From the NCBI GenBank assembly GCA_021030905.1, contig JAGFMI010000009.1:124001-188000 (forward strand): a DNA stretch of 64,000 nucleotides. Direction: 5' to 3'. The first letter of the stretch is position 1. Each line of letters starts with the position of its first letter. The DNA is from Pyrenula massariospora (taxonomy: Eukaryota > Ascomycota > Eurotiomycetes > Pyrenulales > Pyrenulaceae). Made by a program: the position numbers and the translations under genes. A model generated the notes under the pieces. That model searched no databases, had not been told where the DNA came from, and was given only the letters and a program-made list of their open reading frames with translations. Shown piece by piece: positions 33,353 through 44,107 of this stretch.

Positions 33353-34308
33353 ATGACAGAAAGCTTTCTTCTCGATGCTACAAACTTTGGCATCTCTCTG
33401 CCACCTCTCACGCCTACCTACCCTCTTGAATACAAGATTCCTAAAATCGAGAAGGAGCGATTCAACAGTAAGCCAACAGAAACTCGGAAAAGAGCCGTCC
33501 GCTGACTTAACATCAAGATGAAAACGACCTGAAGGGACCAAACAAACAGACTCTTTCTCTCATTCCTCGTTTTTCGATTCCCACAGAGCAAGTCTGCCAG
33601 CAATGCTACGCGCCGGACTGCGAAGGCAAAACCTGGGCAAATGGACGTCTGTTCAGACCGCATCTCATCTACCATCAAGGCTTTACAACCCACTCTATCG
33701 CCCAAACCTCCTCAGACAAACCCTGGATTCATCCCTCATGCCCCCAGGCCGCTCCTTGCCTAGATTGCCACAGACATTCTCGACACAACGACACCATCAT
33801 CATCGAGGTCGGTGCATTATGCGTCAATCCAACCGAACCAGACGCGCGAGCTTGCGGCTCGATATTCGTCGGACCAGGCTCGATGTACAACAAGACATTC
33901 ACAATCCACAACGCCAACAAGCTGACTAGCGGGATCGCGAAACTCAGAGCGACGATCGAAGCAGTGAAAACCGTGTCCAAAATCGACGATGTGGAGATGT
34001 TCATGGACCGCTTCGGTGAGACACACCAGCTGCGGCGGGCCATCATCAAGGCTCCACGGGGGGATTTGGTGCGTTTCATCACGGAGAACGTGTACAAGTG
34101 GCGCCAAAACGGGTGGAAGAATTGCAAGAGGAAACGGGTGGCGAATGCAGATCTGATTCAACAGCTGGATGGCGCGGTGGCGGAGCTTGAGAAAAGGGGG
34201 GTGGAGGTATTGTTTTGGCCGGTACTGGCTGAGGAGAATTCTGTTACGTTGAGGAATGTTCTAACGGTGCTTGGGACCGAGTGGCAGCCAGTAAAAGTTC
34301 GTCATTGA
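33353..34308 (+). CDS. RNase H-like protein lacking catalytic acidic residues
   Basis: Two exons, 33353-33467 and 33518-34308, joined across a 50-base intron (GTAAGC donor, CTGAC branch, TCAAG acceptor), give 301 residues. Residues 65-122 contain several Cys and His, including CQQC, C73, C113 and CLDC. From residue 130 the sequence follows fungal RNase H type 1 proteins: IIIEVGALC, ACGSIFVGPGS, AKLRATIEAVK, then AIIKAPRGDLV followed by ITENVYKWRQNGWKN, and an EEN near the end. The catalytic acids of the family fall on V136 (Asp), K180 (Glu), P218 (Asp) and a Leu in the last block (Asp), so cleavage activity is very unlikely. It may bind RNA-DNA hybrids or have another role; this is inference. 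The AAG acceptor is unusual but keeps the frame. Confidence 0.8.
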
Positions 34309-34531
34309 TGTGCATGTGGTGTTTGTCTTTTCAGCGTTGGCTAGAGGGATCATATGAGCTCTATGGCAGGGTTTGTGATTGAGAGGGAAAAATGAACAGA
34401 TCAGGACAGGACGTGTTGTCTAAGCTACATATGGCTGTACCACCAATTGTCGTACACGAAAGGTGATAGGCCTACCGTAAGGGCCTGTTGGCTGAACACG
34501 CAATTGCAGGAACCAATCCTACTGCAGTTGC

Positions 34532-35386
34532 TCAAATGTCTGTCACAAAGTTCTCACACGTCCCCAGATCCTTCTGAATTTTCTCAATCTTCTCCTTGAC
34601 CCGACCGTGGCAATCCTTTCCCAGCATCACTCTGGTCACTTCCTTACCCTTTAATTCTCCTTGGCCCATCACAGCGTCAAAGATATACCGACACGCCTTC
34701 TGCGGATCTCCGCCCTGCTTCCCATCCGCACCCCTCAACTTTTCCAGCACAGTCTCCGCCGGCCCGCCTTTGTACGGCTGGCTAACCTCCACGTAACTCG
34801 CACTGCCGCCTTGGAGGAAATTCGTCCGGAACGCGCCAGGTTCGATGATCAAGACCTTAACCCCAAATGCCGCCGTCTCAGCGGCCAGGGACTCGGAGAT
34901 CGCCTCGAGGGCGTGCTTGCTGGCGGCGTACAGCCCGCTCGAGGCCATGGGCGACAGGCCAGCGATGCTGCTGACGTTGACCACGACGCCGTTGCCTTGG
35001 GCGCGCATGCCGGGCAAGACCGCACGGGTCAGCGCCAGGGGGCCGAAGACGTTCGTGTCGAACTGCGCGCGGGCGGCGGCGTCGGAGATGTCCTCGACGG
35101 CGCCGAGGATGGAGTAGCCTGCGTTGTTGACGAGGATGTCGATGCGGCCGAAGAGGGAGGTGGCTTGGGAGACGACGGTGGGGAGGTCGGAGGATGTGAC
35201 GTCCAAGGGGATCCAGCGGCCGTTGGGGGAGGAGGTGACAGCTTTGACGGCGTCAGGAGTTTTTGAGGGGTTGCGAGATGTTGCGATCACGTTATGGCCA
35301 GCGCGGAGGGCGACCTGGGCGAGGACAAGGCCGAGGCCGCTGGAGCAGCCGGTAATGAGCCAGGTCGGTGTTGACGTGGGAGCCAT
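34532..35386 (-). CDS. Short-chain dehydrogenase/reductase (classical SDR)
   Basis: Intronless, 284 residues from the chosen start MAPTSTPTWLITG; an upstream in-frame codon would add 24 residues that do not resemble the family. Rossmann motif TGCSSGLG at the N-terminus, NAD(P)-binding NNAG in the middle, VNVSSIAG with the catalytic Ser, and YAASK with the catalytic Tyr and Lys. The presence of ATSR after the second strand suggests NADP preference. This group includes many fungal oxidoreductases of unknown substrate, resembling the bacterial 'oxidoreductase, SDR family' with a C-terminal GKxVTRVMLGKD-type stretch. It converges with the RNase H-like gene and diverges from the acyl-CoA synthetase gene. 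Confidence 0.9.
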   Translation of the reverse strand: MAPTSTPTWLITGCSSGLGLVLAQVALRAGHNVIATSRNPSKTPDAVKAVTSSPNGRWIPLDVTSSDLPTVVSQATSLFGRIDILVNNAGYSILGAVEDISDAAARAQFDTNVFGPLALTRAVLPGMRAQGNGVVVNVSSIAGLSPMASSGLYAASKHALEAISESLAAETAAFGVKVLIIEPGAFRTNFLQGGSASYVEVSQPYKGGPAETVLEKLRGADGKQGGDPQKACRYIFDAVMGQGELKGKEVTRVMLGKDCHGRVKEKIEKIQKDLGTCENFVTDI

Positions 35387-36192
35387 TTTGTTAGCTTGTT
35401 CACGAATGCTCTGAATTGCTTTTGGCTGGATTAATGAAGTGCAAAGAACTTGGAACAAGATATATATATGTATCGATTGAAATCAGATTGACAGTACTGA
35501 ATGAGCGAGAAGGTCAGAATGTGATACTTAGCCCATGCTTTATAACTATTGCCCCCGGGACGTGCACACGAAGCCTTCGTCTTAACACCGATGAAGTCCA
35601 TTTTAAATTGTTTCTTTGCCATAGTCTTTCATTTCTAGTAATAGGTAGAGTCATGTCTTTGCCGATTTTCCGGTGATCTCTCTCACGCCATTGGTGTCTG
35701 AAGAGCACTGCATAAGGAGATGTGCGATCCTTCTGGCCATGATTATGAAGAAGCTGGTCGGGGGAGAAGTTTATGTCCGGATTGAAAGGCACGGTGCAAT
35801 TCGGAGCGTGCCGGATTTTAGCCGTGGCCCCCCAAATCTGGACTATACCTAGGGGGGTATTTGGTGACGGTGCCGCTAAATGCGTGGGAGGCAAGATCGA
35901 GCGCCGGGCGGGCGAGTGACATCTGAAGACTGGCAGAGATCCGTTTCCGGCTAGTGGAGTCTTGGCGCTGCACAGAATCCCAGGCCTTGCAGTCGGTTTG
36001 GAGACATGTTGGTTCGACGTCCTCAACCTCGGCTCGGCGAAGGGGGGAGGATGCGGGTGTCTCTCAGATCGCCACTGGACATCGACTATTTCAAGCCGTG
36101 GAATTCCTCGACGGTCAGCTCAGAATGAGGGCGATTCGATTCTTTGCTCGGTAGCGCTCTCTGCGTGCGCACGGAAGCACTTGCGGGACAAG
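35387..36192. promoter_or_regulatory. Divergent promoter region, SDR and fat1-like genes
   Basis: About 800 bases between divergent starts. A run of TATATATAT at 35460-35469, some 75 bases from the SDR start, is a likely TATA element for that gene. Near 35827-35856, six C and six G residues flank an 18-base centre, a loose palindrome of unknown meaning. No gene is seen. Confidence 0.45.
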
Positions 36193-38172
36193 ATGCAGCG
36201 TAAGTACCCGCTGTCTCCGATTTGGACACTACCCTGATGACTTTTAGGAATTCCCTTAAAAGTTGCAGCGTCAGCCTCGGCTGCTGTCCTGGCCTATCTT
36301 AACGCAAAATGGTCGGTCAAGAACGACTGGTCTCTGCTCACCGCCCTGGTAGGGTCTCGCGTCCGCCTGGCGCTGATGGAGAGAAAGGACCGAGTGAACA
36401 TCTTCTACACCTTCGAAGAGCATGCCTTTAGCAAATACGTCGCCTCAAGAGAATGCTTGATATATGAAGGTCGCTCATGGACGTTCAAGGAGGCCTATGA
36501 CGAGACGCTGAGATATGCCTCATGGCTGAAGAATGTGCATGGCGTACGCCCCAAGGAAATCGTTGCCATGAACTTTATGAATTCGAACAAGTTCATTTTC
36601 CTTTGGCTCGCATTGTGGTCATTGGGAGCAACTCCTGCCTTTATCAACTACAACCTCACCGGAAAACCTTTAATACACTCGGTCAAGGTATCAACTGCGA
36701 GGTTACTTCTTATCGATCCTGAGGTCAGCCACCAGATAACACCTGAAGTATCCGATGAACTCTCTGCACCAGACTTTCGCTCTGGTCAGGGACCCGTCTC
36801 ATGTGTTTATCTAGACGCCGAAGCCGAGAATCAAATCGCCAGTAGTACACCATATCGTGCCGACGACTCTGCTCGATCTGGGGCTACGCGGACATCACTC
36901 GCGATACTGATCTACACGAGCGGAACAACAGGTCTACCAAAACCAGCGGTCGTCTCCTGGTCTAAAGCTCGGATAGGTGGGTTCTTCGTCTCTACATGGG
37001 CCAAAATCAATCCCAAACGCGACCGCTTCTATACTTGCATGCCTCTGTACCATTCCTCTGGAGCAGTGCTGGGTCTTGGAACATGTCTTATCAGCGGTAC
37101 ACCCTTAATAATAGGACACCGATTTTCCACTAAAAAGTTCTGGGAAGAGGTCCGCTCGAGCCATGCAACCATCATTCAGTACGTTGGCGAGACACTACGC
37201 TACTTGCTCGCCGCGCCTCCATTGATCGACCCCGAAACGGGCGAGAACTTGGACAAGGAAAATGAGGTGCGCATGGCCTTCGGGAACGGGCTGCGCCCGG
37301 ACGTTTGGGACAAATTCAAGGAACGATTCGATGTGGAGACAATAGCAGAATTCTATTCGGCAACTGAGGGCACATCAGGATCTTGGAATTTATCGTCCAA
37401 TGACTTCGCAAAAGGGGCCGTTGGGCGCAATGGCACACTTGCCAGTCTACTTCTGGGCTCGACAGTTTCGATTGTCGAAATCGATTACGAGACTGAACAG
37501 CCATGGCGAGATCCTGAAACAGGGTTCTGCAAATTGGCCGCAAGAGGCGAGCCAGGAGAGGTCCTCTACCGTCTAGACCCGGACGACATCAATGAAAAAT
37601 TCCAAGGATATTTCAACAATGACTCGGCCACGGCAAGCAAGATCATGCGGGACGTTCTCACCAAGGGGGATGCTTGGTTCCGATCAGGCGACCTGCTCAG
37701 GTGGGATTCTGAAGGCCGATGGTACTTTAGTGATCGAATAGGGGACACTTTTCGCTGGAAGGGTGAGAATGTGTCCACAGCTGAAGTATCCGAAGTCATT
37801 GGGCACCATCCAATGATCCACGAGGCCAATGTATATGGTGTATCCATTCCGCACCATGATGGGCGTGCTGGCTGTGCTGCTCTGGTCTTTGACTCCACGG
37901 CTGGATCACCAGAACCGACGTCTCAAGTACTTGATTCCGTTGCAGCGTTTACAACCAACAGCTTACCAAAATACGCAGTCCCGTTATTCTTGCGGGTGGT
38001 TAAGGAAATGCAAGCCACTGGAAATAATAAGCAACAGAAGCATGTCTTGAGGAGCCAAGGAGTTGATATCAACAAGGTAGATGATAGCATCTACTGGCTC
38101 AGAGGTGGACGATATGTGCCATTTAAAGAGGGTGATTGGAAGCAGCTTGTAGATGGACAGTCGAGGTTATGA
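36193..38172 (+). CDS. fat1: Fat1-type very-long-chain acyl-CoA synthetase / fatty acid transporter
   Basis: Two exons, 36193-36199 and 36248-38172, give 643 residues. The first coding exon is only 7 bases (Met, Gln and the first base of Arg); the join rebuilds MQRIPLKVAA followed by the family-like AYLNAKWSVKNDW. The AMP-binding motif is IYTSGTTGLPKPAVVSWSKA near residue 240. The FATP/VLACS motif FRSGDLLRWDSEGRWYFSDR and later VYGVSIPHHDGRAGCAAL are also present. An N-terminal hydrophobic segment (about residues 4-20) anchors it in membrane. Fat1 proteins activate very-long-chain fatty acids with CoA and help import exogenous fatty acids, at ER, lipid droplets, peroxisomes or the cell surface. 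Length fits fungal FatA/Fat1 members. Confidence 0.93.
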
Positions 38173-39223
38173 GCGATGTACTAGGTTCAAGAAAACTGCG
38201 CTCCGATACCCTACCAGGCACCTTGACCAAGAGCTAGGCTTTCGAACGCAACAACACTACTCTCATTTTTCGTGTTAGGCACCGAAACATGCCTCCACTT
38301 TGATGTGAGATGCTGTGCCTTGTGCTCGTAGCCGGTCCGGGCGAAGGTCACGTGAAGCCTTATTGGTCTGAGCACGTGACCTGAGATATGTTGGGGGCCA
38401 AGTTGGGTTTCCTCTATCCAACATCTTCTGGACCTCACAGAATAGATTTATAACAACCATAATATTACACACACTACACTAAGCACTAATGCGGTGAATT
38501 ATCCAACTTGAAGAGGTCGATATAACACCCTGGCGCGGGCCGTGAATCCATTTCAGATTGCCTTTACCGCCAACCCTTCTTGCTTTCCTGCGCGGCGTTG
38601 AGGCAGCCTTGACTTCTGACCAACGTCTGAGGCCCACCAAAGACGCCGGACCATTTGCTCAGTAGTCTTACTGTGTCGCATACATGACCATATTCTTCTC
38701 TGCGTCCACCTATTTTGGGTCTCTTCGGATACCCAACACACAGCTCTCTGACGTATGGGTCCCCGCGGCCTGTCAGCTGCCCTGGCCACTACTCCCTTGT
38801 AGCCTTACCAACGCCATGCAAATACCTATCGCTACCTTTAATGTTGTCTGACATCTTCCAATTCCCATTGACAAACCCTGTGTGGATGGGTCTCCCGTGA
38901 CAAAAGATCAGTCACCTGTTCCATCTTGGTCTTGGCCCATTTTGGTGTCCTAACAGAAGCTGCGCATCGCCATGCGACAAGTGAGATGTTATCTCCATAG
39001 TGCCTATGCACTCGGACAACTCAGCCGAATGCGTGATCTAAAGCACTGAAATGCTGTCGCATGCCAGTCACCCCTGGTGAGAAAAGTCTTTGGGTCCTCT
39101 TTCCGTTGATTGACACCATACAGTGACTTTCATTGATCCAAGCTGCCTGCATTTCCTTCCAGTGTTTCTCTTGTCTTCTTACTGTTTTTCTTTTGGTCGA
39201 AGGTAGATCGTTTCTAAACAAAT
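38173..39223. promoter_or_regulatory. Intergenic with a paired E-box inverted repeat
   Basis: About 1.05 kb between two plus-strand genes. It contains AGGTCACGTG (38345-38354) and its exact inverted copy CACGTGACCT (38373-38382) with 18 bases between, and ATTGG (a reverse CCAAT box) at 38362-38366 within the spacer. No supported gene is seen in the rest. Confidence 0.6.
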
Positions 39224-41015
39224 ATGAGAGCTGCCGCTATTGCGGCTGCAGTGGCGCCACTGCTTTGGTCGATAGTCCTCGTTTCTTCGACCAAGACACA
39301 TTCCGTCAAGCGGCATCACAAAACAGAAAGACAACGAGCAGTGGAGTATACATTAGATAAACGGGAAGACTCTACGCAAGCTGGTTTCGGCTTGGAGCTT
39401 GAGTGGAGGGGAGTGAAGCTTTATAACTGCCACTATGACTATTCCAAAGACTCCGGAAAGAAGAGGACTGGAGACTACAAAAACATGCTGGACTTGGTTG
39501 ACAATGTAAAGCAAGCGCAGTGGAAAGACCTGCCGTCAGAGTGTCCAAACCAAGGAAAGGACAATCCTGTTTGGGCGGTTTTTGCAGAACATTGGGGTGA
39601 TCCAGTAAAGGTGGACCGCAAGTTCAAGGACGACGATCCAAAGCGGTATGCGGCAAGCGAGGGTATCGGCTATCTTACAGTCGAATCCATCATTGATGGT
39701 AAACAACTCGCACTGAAGGACAGTAACAAGATTAAACAGTATCTGGATGAGATCCAGAAATGCTTTGTGAGTTTCAAGGATACATAGTTTCTATCACCGT
39801 TCATTCCGTCCTAACCTCGACGCTATGTATCAGGATGCATGGGCTCCGTCAAAACCGAAAGACGCCGGACTGTTTGACGTCAAGGGAACAAGCTTTACAG
39901 CCAGCAGCAAAGGCGAAGCTAAGACATTCACATACAGTAGATTTGGCCAGTGGTTCATCCAAGCGCCAGACAAATATGTGAAGGCCGCCATCCAATGGGG
40001 ATCTCAAATCACGGTGGCGATGCCTCTTGAGGGTATTCAGCAGCTGTTCCATGACTACAAAGTAGACCCGGACGAGCTCTCTCAGTGCGATCAGACTGCT
40101 TTTAAGGCATGGCAAGACCGGAAGGTCCTGCAAACTGATGTCACAACCAAGAAAGACAACATCCACGAAGTCAGAGTCGATGACTTCAAAGTGTTTACAG
40201 ACAAAAGCCCCTCACTGAAACTGAAGCTAACAGACAGTGTCCTCGGCTTCTTCTCCCTGGTTGTCTCGTACGCAAAGGCGGCAACGCAGGCAACACCGGG
40301 AGATTCCCCAAAACAGACCTTACCTATCATGCCTAGAACTGATTTCGTGACTCTTTACAAGGAATCTGGGGTGCAGGACTTGATCGAGAAGGATGATGCG
40401 TTTGGCTTTTTACGCCAGACGTCAAAAGCACAGCTATACGACGTCGTCACCGAGCTAGCCAAGTTCAAGAACAACCAAGATGGCAAGGAGGACGACTCAT
40501 ATGCAGACACATGGAGTAAATTGGGTTGGGGCTTCAATAGAGAGTGGCCAACTAATAAAGACATCTCTGTCAATCTCTGGATCAACACACTTCAAGGTGT
40601 CCCGACTGCAAACGACCCTTACTGGGAAGGCAAAGCTCCTCAACCGCAAGACCTTTTGACCACCTTCGACAAAGGCATCGACTCACAAATCGGAGGTCTC
40701 GGGTCGAAATTGGAGCCTCTGCTCAAAGGAGACGGCAGCGTCGGTCGGAAAGTCCCAATTTTTGAGTTGCGCGACATGGGTGCTATCACTGGGGACACTC
40801 TCAGCACTCAGATTCCCAAGAAGGTCACCCAGATCCAGTTGCTGCACAAGACATACCAGGACAAGTCCACAGGTACGTCAAAGATAAGTGCCAGAGATTT
40901 GTCAAAGAGGGCGGATTCGTGCCAGCGACCCTCCCAGCCATCCTCGTCAGCGAATCCCCCACCTACTACCACGACAAGTACTCCACCACCTGGACAGACT
41001 TGCGATGACGACTAG
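39224..41015 (+). CDS. Secreted Kex2-processed protein of unknown function
   Basis: Two exons, 39224-39766 and 39834-41015, joined in phase 0 across a 67-base intron (GTGAGT donor, CCTAAC branch, ATCAG acceptor), give 574 residues. A signal peptide (AAAIAAAVAPLLWSIVLVSS) is followed by Lys-Arg pairs at 29-30 and 46-47, typical Kex2 sites, so the mature protein probably starts near residue 48. The body begins GFGLELEWRGVKLYN and later has GYLTVESIIDGK and GSQITVAMPLEGIQQLF. The E-x-E of GLELEW and the last strand faintly recall amidoligase or glutamate-cysteine-ligase folds; this is a weak guess. The C-terminus has another Lys-Arg and a Pro/Thr-rich tail with two Cys. I cannot name the family. 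Confidence 0.75.
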
Positions 41016-41461
41016 ACTCTCGCCATTTGACCTGGTCGTCCAAGGCATGGCCAGCGTGTGGAATTTCGCCAATGCGATGGGGTGTGACATTCGGGTTGAA
41101 TTCTACTGTTCTGGATACTTTGAGTGCTCTTTGTTCTGCTTGAGATTGTAGGCTTGTAATTATTCAAATAACTGTGCTAGTCACGGCAAGGATGGGAGAA
41201 AAGCTGTTGTAATCATTGCATCTAGCCCCGAGATATGATTCAGTGATTCGTAGATATAATTGGTGACATCTCATTATCAATACTCCCCGTTAATCCTTTC
41301 ATAGAGTCAATTCTGCTTCCTTCCACTTCAATGCGAGAAGGCGGTGCCGGCTGAACTTCGGTGACTCTAGACGGGAACCCCTGTTAAAAAAAGTCCTAAG
41401 CTCTGGCAGATCTCTAAAGGCCTTAAAAGTCCCCTCTTGCGCGCAAAATAGAAGGCGCAAG
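41016..41461. other. Intergenic, promoter of mef1
   Basis: About 445 bases with the 3' flank of the secreted protein gene and the promoter of the elongation factor gene. Nothing else is seen. Confidence 0.5.
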
Positions 41462-44107
41462 ATGAAGGCTTTCGGCGCGGTACGAAGGAGGGCTCGGGGC
41501 CTTGATGCTTCTGAAGTTCTTCAATCGTGCTTCGTCTCGCGACCGTTCATCTGCCAGCGGTGCGCTTCGAGTATTGCTATTCGAACTGACCGGTCCTTTT
41601 CAGTCCTTCCCATACGACCTTTAGACCGACGATGGACACAACAGCGAAGAGGAGCTGCTGGAGCCGCGGCTGCAATGTACGTTCTTGGTCAGATTACCAG
41701 GAACAGGAGAATACTGACCGTGTTTCGCAGGCTCGAGGAAGCTCAAGCCGAACCGCAAGCCCTAGCGCAACAAACAATCATCGAGAATATGTCGTCTGCT
41801 GAGGCCGCTCGTCTATCTAGGGTCCGAAATATTGGCATAGCTGTATTGAGTCCATCCTTAGAAGCTGAAGAATCACATTAATTTAGCCACAGGCGCATAT
41901 CGACAGTGGAAAGACAACAGCTACGGAGAGGGTCCTTTTCTACACCGGCCGGATAAAGTCTATACACGAAGTCAGGGGCAAAGACTCAGTTGGTGCGAAG
42001 ATGGACTCTATGGACCTGGAGAGAGAAAAGGGTATCACGATTCAGTCCGCCGCGACCTTTTGCGACTGGTTGAAGACGGAGAATGGGAAGGAGGAGAAAT
42101 ATCATATCAATTTAATCGACACGCCGGGACACATTGACTTCACGATCGAGGTTGAAAGAGCGCTCAGAGTTCTGGATGGTGCAGTCATGATCCTCTGCGC
42201 GGTCTCGGGTGTGCAGTCACAGACAATTACAGTTGATAGGCAAATGAGGAGGTACAACGTTCCTAGAATATCGTTCATCAACAAAATGGACCGTATGGGC
42301 GCAAACCCATTCAAGGCCGTTGATCAAATCAATCAAAAACTCAAGATCGCTGCGGCAGCTGTCCAAGTACCTATCGGTACTGAAGACGAGTTCCGAGGAG
42401 TGGTGGATTTGGTGAAGATGAAGACTCTTTATGCCGAGGGCGCGAGAGGAGAAACGATCATAGAGAAGGACGAGATCCCAGACGAAGTCAAAGATATTGT
42501 GGCGCAACGGAGAGCGAAGCTTATTGAGACTGTGGCCGACGTGGACGAAGAAATTGCTGAATTGTTCCTCGAAGAAAAGGAGCCCACTCAACAGCAACTC
42601 AAATCTGCTATTCGCCGAGCAACCATATCCCTCAAATTCACACCCGTATTTATGGGTTCCGCTCTTGCAGACAAGTTCGTTCAGCCAATGTTAGATGGAG
42701 TTTGCGACTTCCTCCCTAACCCATCCGAAGTTGAAAACTTGGCTCTCGACCGCCGTCGCGCCGAAGCGCCCGTTAAGCTTATTCCCTACAATTCTCTTCC
42801 TTTCGTCGGACTCGCTTTCAAACTCGAAGAGAACCCGTTTGGGCAGCTAACTTACATCCGAGTTTACCAAGGCGCCCTCCGCAAAGGCTCCAATGTTTAC
42901 AATGCGCGCACCGACAAGAAGATCAAAATCCCTCGCATCGTCCGCATGCATAGTAATGAACTGGTAGAAGTATCCGAGGTCGGCGCCGGTGAAATATGTG
43001 CTGTCTTTGGCGTTGACTGCGCTTCCGGAGACTCATTCACTGACGGCCAGCTTGGCTACAGCATGACATCGATGTTCGTCCCCGAACCCGTCATTTCCCT
43101 CAGCATCCGCCCGAAGAACAACAAAGACTCCCCCAACTTCAGCAAAGCGATCGCTCGCTTCCAGCGCGAGGACCCAACATTCCGCGTGCACTTCGACCCA
43201 GAGTCCGAAGAAACTATCATCTCGGGCATGGGCGAGCTCCACCTCGAAGTCTACGTCGAGCGCATGCGCCGCGAATACCGCGTTGACTGCGTCACCGGCC
43301 AGCCCCAGGTTGCCTACCGTGAAACACTCACCGAACGTATGGACTTCGACCACCTGCTCAAGAAACAGACCGGCGGGCCTGGAGACTACGCTCGCGTAGC
43401 GGGCTGGATGGAACCGCTCTCTGCTCTAGACGCGCAGAATCACTTCGAGCAGCAAGTCGTAGGGGGCAGTATATCTGAGAAGTTCTTATTTGCCTGCGAA
43501 AAGGGCTTCCACGCCGCCTGCGATCGCGGGCCCTTGATCGGCCACAAGGTCCTCGGGACAAGCATGGTCATCAACGACGGCGCAACTCACATGACCGACT
43601 CCTCCGAACAATCTTTCAAGAACGCCACCCAGCAAGCCTTCCGCAAGGCCTTTCTCGCGGCCCGACCCGTCGTGCTGGAACCGCTCATGAAGACCGTAGT
43701 CACTGCGCCGAACGAGTTCCAGGGCAATGTGGTCGCGCTGCTGAATAAGCGAAATGCGGTTATCAATGATACGGAGACAGGGGTGGATGATTTTACAATT
43801 TTTGCAGACTGTAGTTTGCACGGGTTGTTTGGGTTTAGTGGGAATTTGAGGGCGGCGACGCAAGGGAAGGGGGAGTTTAGTATGGAATTCTCGAGATATG
43901 AACGGGCGCCCGGGCAACTGCAGTAAGTACCCTTTCCCCGCCCCTTTCTTTCTTTCGTTGGCCATTTTTGGGGGCTATGGTTTGTTGGAGTTGTTTCTTA
44001 AGCTTTGGTTCATTGAAGACAACGATTTGCTGACCTAGTATCTTTCTTTTAGGAAGGAGTTGATTGCCAAGTACGAAAAAGCACAGGCGGATCGGAATAA
44101 GAAATGA
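41462..44107 (+). CDS. mef1: Mitochondrial elongation factor G1
   Basis: Four exons, 41462-41676, 41731-41842, 41893-43922 and 44053-44107, give 803 residues. The N-terminus is rich in Arg, Ser and Ala and poor in acidic residues, as in a mitochondrial targeting peptide. GTPase motifs are AHIDSGKT (residues 110-117, made whole by intron 2), DTPGH (185-189) and NKMD (239-242). Domains II-V follow with [14 protein letters not shown] and [12 protein letters not shown]; the last small exon adds the basic tail. EF-G1 moves tRNA and mRNA through the mitochondrial ribosome. The first intron (54 bases, GTACGT donor, ACTGAC branch, TCGCAG acceptor) has no stop and keeps the frame, so retention would only insert 18 residues. 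Confidence 0.95.

Noticed and set aside
34661-35266. Plus-strand open frame of about 200 codons opposite the SDR gene
   Set aside because: It is Gly/Asp/Val-rich antisense of a GC-rich coding region, so a shadow frame.
35827-35856. C6...G6 loose palindrome between the SDR and fat1-like genes
   Set aside because: The arms are homopolymers with an 18-base centre and no further symmetry; too weak to call an operator or a terminator.
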